Of a stretch of 13,438 nt of DNA, positions 6,559 to 13,393 are shown piece by piece. The stretch is taken from assembly GCA_031256815.1 (NCBI GenBank), contig JAIRPU010000123.1, positions 1 through 13,438 of the forward strand, written 5' to 3'. Source of the stretch: Spirochaetaceae bacterium. Its GTDB lineage: Bacteria > Spirochaetota > Spirochaetia > Treponematales > Breznakiellaceae. Below the pieces are notes generated by a model. That model saw only the letters and a program-made list of their open reading frames with translations. It was not told the origin of the DNA and did no database searches. How positions within the stretch are numbered: the first letter of the stretch is position 1; every line of letters starts with the position of its first letter. A program made the translations under genes and the position numbers.

Positions 6559-7860
6559 ATGCACAGCGATATTGAATATGTTATAGGGCGCGAAATTCTC
6601 GATTCACGGGGAAATCCAACCATAGAAGTAGAAGTTGGGCTGGAAGATGGCTCATCAGGCCGCGCGGCGGTGCCGTCAGGCGCTTCAACCGGTGAGTACG
6701 AAGCGGTTGAGCTTCGGGATGGCGACAGCGGGCGTTACCTCGGTAAGGGCGTTCAAAAGGCTGTAGATAACATTAACGAACCCATCGCAGAGGAGCTTAT
6801 CGGGCTCGATGCGCTTGATCAGGTTAATATTGATACAACAATGATAGAATTAGACGGCACGGAGAATAAGGGCAAACTCGGCGCAAATGCCATATTGGGT
6901 GTGTCCATGGCTGTTTCCCGCGCCGCGGCGGATTGCATCGGGCTGCCCTTGTATAAATATCTTGGCGGAATTCATACAACTATGCTGCCTGTTCCAATGG
7001 CAAATATTATAAACGGCGGAAAACATTCAGATAACAAAATAGATTTTCAGGAATTTATGGTTATGCCGGTTGGCGCCGAATGTTTTGTCGAAGCGGTTCG
7101 CTGGACGGCGGAGGTGTTTCATAATTTAAAGAAGCTCTTGAACGATGCCGGCCACAACACCGGTGTCGGAGACGAAGGCGGTTTTGCGCCAAATATAGGG
7201 AACGAAGAGGCAATTTCATTCATTTTAAAGGCAATAGAAAAAGCCGGTTACAAACCCGGCGACCAGTTTAAAATTGCGCTTGACTGCGCATCCAGCGAAC
7301 TTTTTGACGAAGGCGGCAAAAAAGGTTACAAATTCTGGAAGTCAAATCCGGACAAACTGTTTAGCGCCTCCGACATGATAAAGCTCTACGAGGACTGGGT
7401 TGCAAAGTATCCGATTATATCGATAGAAGATCCGCTGGATCAGAACGACTGGGAAGGATACGCAAGCATGACAAAGACGCTTGGCAGGAAAATTCAAATT
7501 GTAGGCGATGATTTTTTTGTAACAAACACAAAAAGGCTTCAGCGCGGCATAAAAGAAGGTTCATGCAACAGTATTCTTATCAAAGTGAATCAAATTGGTA
7601 CGGTAACGGAGACAATAGAGGCAATAGATATGGCAAAACGCGCCGGATACACAGCCGTTGTTTCGCATCGTTCCGGAGAGACCGAAGATACGTTCATTGC
7701 CGACCTTGTTGTTGCGCGGGAGACAGGTCAGATAAAAACCGGTTCAATGAGCCGTACCGACCGCGTCTGCAAATACAACCAGCTTATTCGAATAGAGGAA
7801 CAGCTGGAAGGGACAGCTGTTTACGCGGGAATGAACGCCTTCTATAATTTGAAGAAGTAG
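6559..7860 (+). CDS. eno: Enolase (phosphopyruvate hydratase)
   Basis: Enolase interconverts 2-phosphoglycerate and phosphoenolpyruvate in glycolysis. The 433-residue product has the normal length and no gaps. Visible active-site elements are the mobile loop SGAST at 40-44, His156, Glu165, the catalytic Glu206 in GDEGGF, Mg2+ ligands Asp242, Glu290 and Asp317, catalytic Lys342, the HRSGETED stretch from His370, and Lys393. GAGGGGG at 6544-6550, 8 bases before the ATG, is among the best ribosome sites in the window, as expected for an abundant enzyme. The next gene, phoH, follows after 5 bases, so eno probably leads a five-gene transcript with RNA-processing and c-di-AMP genes. That linkage is not one I know as standard. 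Confidence 0.97.
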   Translation: MHSDIEYVIGREILDSRGNPTIEVEVGLEDGSSGRAAVPSGASTGEYEAVELRDGDSGRYLGKGVQKAVDNINEPIAEELIGLDALDQVNIDTTMIELDGTENKGKLGANAILGVSMAVSRAAADCIGLPLYKYLGGIHTTMLPVPMANIINGGKHSDNKIDFQEFMVMPVGAECFVEAVRWTAEVFHNLKKLLNDAGHNTGVGDEGGFAPNIGNEEAISFILKAIEKAGYKPGDQFKIALDCASSELFDEGGKKGYKFWKSNPDKLFSASDMIKLYEDWVAKYPIISIEDPLDQNDWEGYASMTKTLGRKIQIVGDDFFVTNTKRLQRGIKEGSCNSILIKVNQIGTVTETIEAIDMAKRAGYTAVVSHRSGETEDTFIADLVVARETGQIKTGSMSRTDRVCKYNQLIRIEEQLEGTAVYAGMNAFYNLKK

Positions 7861-7865
7861 TCTTT

Positions 7866-8825
7866 TTGGACGACAGTATTACTATTGTTTTAGAAAACCG
7901 TGACCTCGTATGCGGGGTATGCGGAGTAAATGACGGCAATCTTAAAGCGCTTTCGTTAAGTTTGGGCGGAAAGGTTGCCGTTAAAGGGAACGAAGTGCGC
8001 GTTGAAGGGCTTGACCCTAACGGCGTAGAACGTTTTAAAATGGTAATTGACGGGCTTATTACCGCAGTAAGAGAGGGGGAAAGCCCTTCTCCTGAATACG
8101 TTAAAGCGCTTGCGGGCAGTGCGCAATGTGGCGGCTGCGGGACGGGGCAATTCAGGGACGCGCTTATAAATATTCCGCATGGCTTTTCTAAAATTTTTCC
8201 AAAAACCAATAATCAGGCGGCCTATATAAAAAACATAAGGGCCTTTGATATTTGTTTTGCCGTTGGTCCGGCCGGAACAGGCAAAACCTACCTTGCCATA
8301 GCGGCCGCGCTTTCGCTTGTGCTTGCAAAAAAAGTAAGAAAGCTCATCCTTACCCGTCCTGTAGTTGAATCAGGCGAAAGTCTGGGCTATTTGCCCGGCG
8401 ACCTTGAACAAAAAATAAACCCATATTTGCGTCCGCTTTATGACGCCATGGAATCGCTGGTTTCTTTTGAAGTTATACGCGGGCTTGAAAGCCACAGGGT
8501 TATAGAAATTGCGCCTTTAGCCTATATGCGCGGACGCAGTTTTAACGACTCTTTTGTAATTTTGGACGAAGCGCAGAATACCACCCGTGAACAAATGAAG
8601 ATGTTTTTAACACGTTTGGGATATGGTTCACGCGCTGTTGTAACTGGCGATGTTACACAGATTGATTTGCCGAAACGTTTTGAATCCGGCCTGCTTCATG
8701 CAATTAAAATATTAAAAGGGGTGGACGGAATTAATATATCGTATTTACACACAAATGATGTTGTGCGAAATCCATTGATAAAACGCATCATCGAGGCCTA
8801 TGAACATGAAAAAGAAACCCAATAA
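7866..8825 (+). CDS. phoH: PhoH-family P-loop ATPase
   Basis: PhoH-like proteins are cytoplasmic ATPases associated with RNA metabolism and commonly encoded next to ybeY, as here. The 319-residue product has an N-terminal nucleic-acid-binding type region (residues 5-70), then the ATPase with Walker A GPAGTGKT at 134-141, Walker B VILDEAQ at 231-237 and the closing NPLIKRIIEAYE near 302-313. The start is a TTG only 5 bases after eno with a weak GAAG-type ribosome site inside the eno end, so translation may depend on eno; family sequence begins almost at once (ITIVLE at 5-10), and no better start is visible. Unusual for the family as I know it are two CxxC pairs, Cys16/Cys19 and Cys88/Cys91, in the part before the ATPase domain. 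Its 3' end overlaps pgpH by 26 bases. Confidence 0.92.
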   Translation: MDDSITIVLENRDLVCGVCGVNDGNLKALSLSLGGKVAVKGNEVRVEGLDPNGVERFKMVIDGLITAVREGESPSPEYVKALAGSAQCGGCGTGQFRDALINIPHGFSKIFPKTNNQAAYIKNIRAFDICFAVGPAGTGKTYLAIAAALSLVLAKKVRKLILTRPVVESGESLGYLPGDLEQKINPYLRPLYDAMESLVSFEVIRGLESHRVIEIAPLAYMRGRSFNDSFVILDEAQNTTREQMKMFLTRLGYGSRAVVTGDVTQIDLPKRFESGLLHAIKILKGVDGINISYLHTNDVVRNPLIKRIIEAYEHEKETQ

Positions 8826-10266
8826 TGGAATAGTAAAAGTAAGTATTGCGTCCCGCATAACACAAAGCATAAGAACGGCGTTATCAAGTCCGCAAAAAGC
8901 GCCGGGCGCGTTTTTTCTTTTTTGCGCTATTATTGTTCCGCAATTTTTTTATGGTGAATTTGATTACGCCCCGTTTACGGGAAGAATTTTATTATGCACG
9001 CTTTATTTTTGTTTGTTTGTTTTCTGCCTTTGCGGGGCGCGTTCAACCGGCAAAGAGCTAAGTTTAAGTGAATTTTATTTTCTTTCGGTGCTTGCCGTTA
9101 TTTATTTTATACCTGCGTTTATAGTAAACAACGATTCGTTTTACGGCGGCGAAATGCCAATTTCGGTTGTATTTCCAACGGCGCTTATAACGCTTTTAAT
9201 CTCTATAATAGTGCGTCCGCGCCATGCAAGGCTTTTGGGAATTCTGCTTCCTGTCGGCGCGTTTATTACGGGCGGTTTTGATGAATCGTCTCTGTGGTTT
9301 GCGCTTGCTTCAGGAATTTCAGCTTCGTATATGTTAAAACACGCGCGCAGGCGTATTGATATGTTTCAGGCTGGACTCAGCATATCTGTTGTTCATGTTA
9401 TTGTTATGCTTTCCATTCTTTTAATAAAACAAAGTCCAACGAATCTGTATGCTCCATTGCTTGCGTTTGCGGCGCTTGGCGGAATAGCCTCCGGAATACT
9501 CGTGCTTGGAATTACACCGCTTATAGAAAAGATGCTTCATTGCGCTACAGAGTTTCGTTTAATTGAGCTGCTCGATTTAGATACTCCGCTTATGAAGCAG
9601 CTCGCTCAAAAAACGCCCGGCACTTTTCAACATTCGCTTGTAGTAGCAAATCTTGCGGAAGCGGCGTGTCTTGAAATTGGCGCGCGTTCGCTTTTGGGAA
9701 GGGTCGGCGCTTATTACCACGATATAGGCAAGATAGACCAGCCTGAGTACTTTGTTGAAAATCAGCATGATTTTAACAAGCACAGCGAAATAAACCCGCG
9801 GCTTTCGGCAACGGTAATCCGCAGTCATGTTAAAGTGGGAATAGAAAAGGGAAGAGCCGCAGGCCTTCCAAATGAAGTGATAGATATTATAGCAAGTCAT
9901 CATGGAAACAGTTTAATTGCGTATTTTTATAACGAAGCAAAAAAACGCGAAGAAAATGTTGATATGGAAGATTTTTGTTATCCGGGAGAGCCGCCGCGTA
10001 CAAAAGAAGCGGCCGTTGTAATGCTTGCCGATGTTACCGAAGCGGCGGTGCGTACGCTTGACAAACCAGGTACAAGCCGCATAGAAAAATTTATAAATGA
10101 TCTTATTACGCGCAAAATAGATTCTGAACAGCTTGCCAGCGCGGAAATTACGTTTCGTGAATTAGAAACAATAAAAAAAGTTTTTGTAAGAGTTCTTGCA
10201 AGTTATTATCATACGCGGATTGAGTATCCAAATCAAAAAGAATGTGCAAAGGAAGAGGCGCAATGA
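8800..10266 (+). CDS. pgpH: Short 7TM-HD membrane phosphodiesterase (PgpH-like)
   Basis: This is an inner-membrane HD-domain protein of the 7TMR-HD family, whose characterised member PgpH hydrolyses c-di-AMP. The 488-residue product has seven or eight hydrophobic segments (about 35-50, 62-80, 92-110, 119-138, 144-160, 163-178, 192-210, 217-240) and a C-terminal cytoplasmic HD domain. HD ligands are visible: His278 in FQHS, His307-Asp308 in YYHDIGK, His343, His367-His368 and Asp411. Family members are usually near 700 residues because a large extracellular domain separates the first two membrane segments. Here that loop is only about 11 residues, so the domain is missing. Two starts are possible. 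GAGG at 8793-8796 is 3 bases from the ATG at 8800 but a better 9 bases from the ATG at 8806. Numbering uses 8800. Its end overlaps ybeY by 4 bases. Confidence 0.88.
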   Translation: MNMKKKPNNGIVKVSIASRITQSIRTALSSPQKAPGAFFLFCAIIVPQFFYGEFDYAPFTGRILLCTLYFCLFVFCLCGARSTGKELSLSEFYFLSVLAVIYFIPAFIVNNDSFYGGEMPISVVFPTALITLLISIIVRPRHARLLGILLPVGAFITGGFDESSLWFALASGISASYMLKHARRRIDMFQAGLSISVVHVIVMLSILLIKQSPTNLYAPLLAFAALGGIASGILVLGITPLIEKMLHCATEFRLIELLDLDTPLMKQLAQKTPGTFQHSLVVANLAEAACLEIGARSLLGRVGAYYHDIGKIDQPEYFVENQHDFNKHSEINPRLSATVIRSHVKVGIEKGRAAGLPNEVIDIIASHHGNSLIAYFYNEAKKREENVDMEDFCYPGEPPRTKEAAVVMLADVTEAAVRTLDKPGTSRIEKFINDLITRKIDSEQLASAEITFRELETIKKVFVRVLASYYHTRIEYPNQKECAKEEAQ

Positions 10267-10685
10267 ATCACATATCAGTTTTTGCTGAAGAGGTGCCGCT
10301 GCCTTCCTGGTCAGGACGCGCTCAAAAGTTTATTGATAAAGCGCTGCGTGCGCTTGGGCATAAAAACTGGAATGTTTCGCTGCTTGTATGCGATGATAAT
10401 TTTATTCGCCGGCTTAACCTGCGCTATCGCCAAAAAGATGAAGCTACCGATGTGCTTTCTTTTGGTTTTGATGAACGCACAGGCGACATAGCGCTTTCCC
10501 TTGATTCATTAAAATCGAATGCCGCGTATTTTTGCGTTGCCGAAGATGATGAGCTAAAACGGCTTTTGATTCACGCGCTGCTTCATCTTGAAGGGAAAGA
10601 CCATAGTACAAATAATTTGGAAGAACCAATGCTTGTTTTTCAGGAGGAACTGCTTTTAAAACTGAAAAAGGAGAGTATTCTATGA
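10263..10685 (+). CDS. ybeY: Endoribonuclease YbeY
   Basis: YbeY is a zinc-dependent RNase involved in 16S rRNA 3'-end maturation and ribosome quality control. The 140-residue product shows the metal site HALLHLEGKDH at 104-114 (His104, His108, His114) and the upstream family block ATDVLSF at 61-67. The second position of the metal motif is Ala where many family members have Gly, and Lys replaces the usual Tyr before Asp-His; the ligands are intact. I chose the ATG at 10263 over one 21 bases earlier because AAGGAAGAGG (10249-10258) precedes it and the pgpH stop overlaps it as ATGA. It ends with another ATGA overlap into corC. The phoH-pgpH-ybeY-corC order matches gene neighbourhoods common in bacteria. 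Confidence 0.93.
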   Translation: MNHISVFAEEVPLPSWSGRAQKFIDKALRALGHKNWNVSLLVCDDNFIRRLNLRYRQKDEATDVLSFGFDERTGDIALSLDSLKSNAAYFCVAEDDELKRLLIHALLHLEGKDHSTNNLEEPMLVFQEELLLKLKKESIL

Positions 10686-11479
10686 ATATAATTGATGTTA
10701 TAGAAAAGCATTTTAAAAAAAAAGAAAACGCCATAAGCGGCTATGAAGCGCTTGAATCTGACCAGAAAGAGATGATACGCGGAGTTGTTGAATTCGGCGA
10801 AACAACAGTAAAAGAGGTTATGGTGCCAAGGATTGACGCGGAATTTATTCAGCTTGGCGCGCCAAAAGACGAAATGCTTAAAATAATAGCAGAAAGCGAA
10901 CACTCCCGCTTTCCTGTTTATAAAGAAACAATAGATAATATTGTAGGCGTTGTATACATAAAAGATATATTAAAAAAATTAATAAGGGGCGAAAATTTTA
11001 AAACAGAAGATTTATTGCATAAAGCGTTTTTTGTTCCTGAATCAAAGCATATTGATGAGCTTCTGCATGAGTTTCAGGGAAAGCATGTACATCTTGCAAT
11101 AGTTGTTGATGAATACGGCGGGGTGTCCGGCATTGTTTCGCTTGAAGATATTATCGAAGAAATAATAGGCGATATACAGGATGAATTTGATAACGAAAAA
11201 GAAGAAATAGTTAAATTAACAGACACTTCCTGGCTTTGCGATGCGCGCGTTAATTTAAGCGAACTTGCCAAAGAAACCAGCCTGGAACTGCCGCAGGAAG
11301 ATTTTGACACGCTTGGAGGCTTTGTGTTTAATTTGCTTGGACACATTCCTGTAAAGTACGAAAATATAAGCTTTAACAACATAAACTTTGTTGTGCAGGA
11401 AATTGAAGGCCGTAAAATAGTCTCTGTTAAAGTGCAGCTGGAAGAAGCCGCTAAGGAAGACAGGCAGGCAGAGGATTAG
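10682..11479 (+). CDS. corC: CBS-pair protein of the CorC/TlyC (HlyC) family
   Basis: The 265-residue soluble protein has two CBS motifs (about residues 45-100 and 108-165) and a C-terminal CorC/HlyC transporter-associated domain (about 180-255). Recognisable blocks are EVMVPRIDAEF at 45-55, VVDEYGGVSGIVSLEDIIEE at 121-140 and GDIQDE at 143-148. There is no membrane domain, unlike the longer DUF21-containing relatives. CorC is linked to Mg2+/Co2+ efflux, and spirochaete homologues are often labelled hemolysin TlyC; the haemolysin label rests on old heterologous data and should not be taken as function. AAAGGAGAG at 10668-10675 is a good ribosome site, and the ATG overlaps the ybeY stop. It is the last gene of the eno operon. 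Confidence 0.9.
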   Translation: MNIIDVIEKHFKKKENAISGYEALESDQKEMIRGVVEFGETTVKEVMVPRIDAEFIQLGAPKDEMLKIIAESEHSRFPVYKETIDNIVGVVYIKDILKKLIRGENFKTEDLLHKAFFVPESKHIDELLHEFQGKHVHLAIVVDEYGGVSGIVSLEDIIEEIIGDIQDEFDNEKEEIVKLTDTSWLCDARVNLSELAKETSLELPQEDFDTLGGFVFNLLGHIPVKYENISFNNINFVVQEIEGRKIVSVKVQLEEAAKEDRQAED

Positions 11480-11490
11480 CCATTATTGCC

Positions 11491-11530
11491 GGCACCTTGT
11501 AAGTTTTACGTATTTATGGCACCTTGCAAG
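11491..11530. repeat. Direct repeat GGCACCTTG(T/C)AAG upstream of oadB
   Basis: GGCACCTTGTAAG (11491-11503) and GGCACCTTGCAAG (11518-11530) differ at one base and start 27 bases apart. The second ends in the perfect 8-bp palindrome CTTGCAAG. Both lie in the 82-base gap before oadB, with the GGAGG ribosome site at 11547-11551 downstream, so they could be operator half-sites. I see no clear promoter in the gap. Confidence 0.35.
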
Positions 11531-11561
11531 CCAGAAACCATTTTGTGGAGGATATTATTAA

Positions 11562-12992
11562 ATGCTTGATTTTAAGTTTAAGCGTGATACGGTTTGGATT
11601 ACAAAAATATGTATAATAATGCTTTTGGGCGCTATGGCGTTATCGCTTGTGCTGGCGGCATTTTCAAATACAGCAAAAGCCCAAACACAGGCTGCGGCTA
11701 AAACAGAGGCCTCTTATATGCAGCCTGACGGAATTATTCCCGGTTCAGAGAATATAGGCCGCATTTCGTTAGTTGAATTTGCCAAAAGCATAGCCAAAAC
11801 TACCGGCATATCGGCGTTTATAACCGATGCCAAAGAGATGATTACCCCCAGCGGCGACATGATAATGGTATACGGCTGGAAAGAGTTCTTAATGGTTGTT
11901 GTCGGCTTTGTTATCGTATGGCTGGGCGCGGCAAAAGGTTTTGAGCCTCTTTTACTTATCCCCATAGGATTTGGCACTATTTTTGTAAATATTCCACTTG
12001 CCGGCATTGGTAACCCGGGTATCTGGAATGATGCCGAAAAAATCTTCGAACATCAGGGTTTTCTCGATATAATATATAAATCCGGTGTAGGCAACGAATT
12101 TTTCCCCTTGTTTATTTTTATGGGCATTGGCGCAATGACAGACTTTGGCCCGCTTATAGCGAATCCAAAAACGGCTTTATTGGGCGCGTCAGCGCAGTTT
12201 GGCGTATTTGGCACGCTTTTCGGCGTAACTGCGATGAATTACATTCCGGGCGTAAATTTTAACTTAAAACAGGCCTGTGCCACAGCAATAATCGGAGGCG
12301 CGGATGGCCCCACAACTATATATATTGCGGCCAAGCTTGCGCCGGAACTTATGGCGACTGTTGCGGTAGCCGCTTATTCCTATATGGCGCTTGTACCGCT
12401 TATTCAACCGCCTATTATGAAGGCGCTTACAACGAAAGAAGAACGGCTGATACGCATGAAGCAGCTGCGCAATGTATCAAAAACCGAAAAAATCTTGTTC
12501 CCAATGATTGTATTTGTACTTACGATTCTCCTGCTGCCTGCGGCGGCGCCGCTTATTGGCTGCCTTATGTTTGGCAACTTTATAAAAGAAATAGGCGTTG
12601 TAGAGCGCATATCAAAAACTCTTCAAAATGAACTTATGAACATAGTTTCTGTACTGCTTTCGCTTGGCGTTGGAAGTCAGATGACGCCGGAAAAATTCCT
12701 TAATCCTTCATCTCTTTCTATTGTTGCGCTTGGGCTTTTAGCGTTCTGTGTTGCTACTGGAACCGGTGTTTTGGTAGCTAAATTTATGAATCTATTTTTA
12801 AAAGATAAAATCAATCCGCTTATAGGCAGTGCGGGTGTGTCTGCTGTACCTATGGCGGCGCGTGTTTCAAACAAAGTAGGGCTTGAATATGACCCTGGTA
12901 ATTTTCTTCTTATGCACGCTATGGGGCCAAACGTTTCGGGCGTTATTGGCACAGCCATTGCCGCCGGTGTAATGATAGCAAGTTATGGTTGA
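11562..12992 (+). CDS. oadB: Na+-pumping decarboxylase beta subunit (OadB/GcdB/MmdB family)
   Basis: The beta subunit is the membrane part of sodium-translocating decarboxylases. It decarboxylates carboxybiotin and couples this to Na+ export. The 476-residue product aligns well with Klebsiella OadB as I remember it. Residues known to matter there (Asp203, Tyr229, Asn373, Gly377, Ser382, Arg389) correspond, at a constant offset of 45, to Asp248 (GGADGPT), Tyr274, Asn418, Gly422, Ser427 and Arg434 (GSAGVSAVPMAAR region). Relative to that protein it has about 88 extra N-terminal residues, with one hydrophobic segment (13-34), an AKA signal-peptidase-like site at 38-40 and an Ala-rich tail, and lacks a stretch of about 43 residues in the middle. 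GGAGG at 11547-11551 precedes the ATG by 10 bases. No alpha or gamma subunit is visible, so the substrate (oxaloacetate, glutaconyl-CoA or methylmalonyl-CoA) cannot be assigned. Confidence 0.92.
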   Translation: MLDFKFKRDTVWITKICIIMLLGAMALSLVLAAFSNTAKAQTQAAAKTEASYMQPDGIIPGSENIGRISLVEFAKSIAKTTGISAFITDAKEMITPSGDMIMVYGWKEFLMVVVGFVIVWLGAAKGFEPLLLIPIGFGTIFVNIPLAGIGNPGIWNDAEKIFEHQGFLDIIYKSGVGNEFFPLFIFMGIGAMTDFGPLIANPKTALLGASAQFGVFGTLFGVTAMNYIPGVNFNLKQACATAIIGGADGPTTIYIAAKLAPELMATVAVAAYSYMALVPLIQPPIMKALTTKEERLIRMKQLRNVSKTEKILFPMIVFVLTILLLPAAAPLIGCLMFGNFIKEIGVVERISKTLQNELMNIVSVLLSLGVGSQMTPEKFLNPSSLSIVALGLLAFCVATGTGVLVAKFMNLFLKDKINPLIGSAGVSAVPMAARVSNKVGLEYDPGNFLLMHAMGPNVSGVIGTAIAAGVMIASYG

Positions 12993-13001
12993 GAACTAAC
13001 G

Positions 13002-13322
13002 CGGCCTGCGGCCGGGTGTGTAAGGCAGCGCCCTGCTTGGCAGGGTGCTGCTATTTGCTGCCCCCAATCTGCGCGAAAAGCGCAGATTGGGGGACACGCC
13101 TGAAAAGCGCGTTGCGCTTTTCAGGCTTCCGGCGGTTGCCGCCTGACGCAAGCGCAACGCGCTTGCGTCAGGCATATCGAACCCCGCGGCCGCCGGCGAA
13201 ACCGCAATGCGATTTCGCCGGTCGTGCGCCGGCACCCCGCAGACGCGGGGTGCCGGCCGTTGTGTTCCGCGGCCTGCGCGAGTTCAGGCCGCGGCTGACG
13301 ATAAAGCCGCGCGAAGCGCGGC
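13002..13322. repeat. Array of ten consecutive GC-rich hairpin palindromes
   Basis: The 401-base gene-free stretch after oadB is filled by inverted repeats. They are: 13002-13014 (5-bp arms, loop TGC); 13025-13051 (12-bp arms, one mismatch, loop TTG); 13061-13093 (14 bp perfect, loop GAAAA); 13098-13126 (13 bp perfect, loop GTT); 13131-13143 (5 bp, loop TTG); 13141-13173 (15 bp perfect, loop AAC); 13193-13221 (9+3 bp with one mismatch, loop AAT); 13228-13257 (13 bp perfect, loop AGAC); 13267-13294 (10 bp perfect, 8-base loop); 13306-13322 (7 bp perfect, loop GAA). Arm sequences differ, but arms often end in GCGC or CGC at the loop. Base composition is far richer in G and C than the flanking genes. 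None has the following T-run of a classical terminator; the only T-run (13348-13354) lies 25 bases after the last stem. No protein-coding signal is credible here. Confidence 0.9.
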
Positions 13323-13393
13323 CGCCGTGAGGCAGGGCTTGCTTTCATTTTTTTCTGCTTTTGTATTTATTGATTTTGCAGTATATTTTCTTT

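Noticed and set aside
6555..6560. TATAAT overlapping the eno start codon as a -10 box
   Set aside because: It would produce a transcript lacking the eno start, and there is no -35 box at a proper distance; it looks like chance.
7784..8209. Minus-strand open frame of about 140 codons across the eno/phoH junction
   Set aside because: It overlaps two well-supported genes on the other strand and has no recognisable motif.
13002..13322. CRISPR array
   Set aside because: There is no repeated direct unit separated by unique spacers; the units are inverted repeats of different sequence.
13306..13354. Rho-independent terminator for oadB
   Set aside because: The stem at 13306-13322 is strong, but the T-run starts 25 bases after it, so the classical stem-plus-U-tract arrangement is absent. 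The array may still stop transcription in another way.
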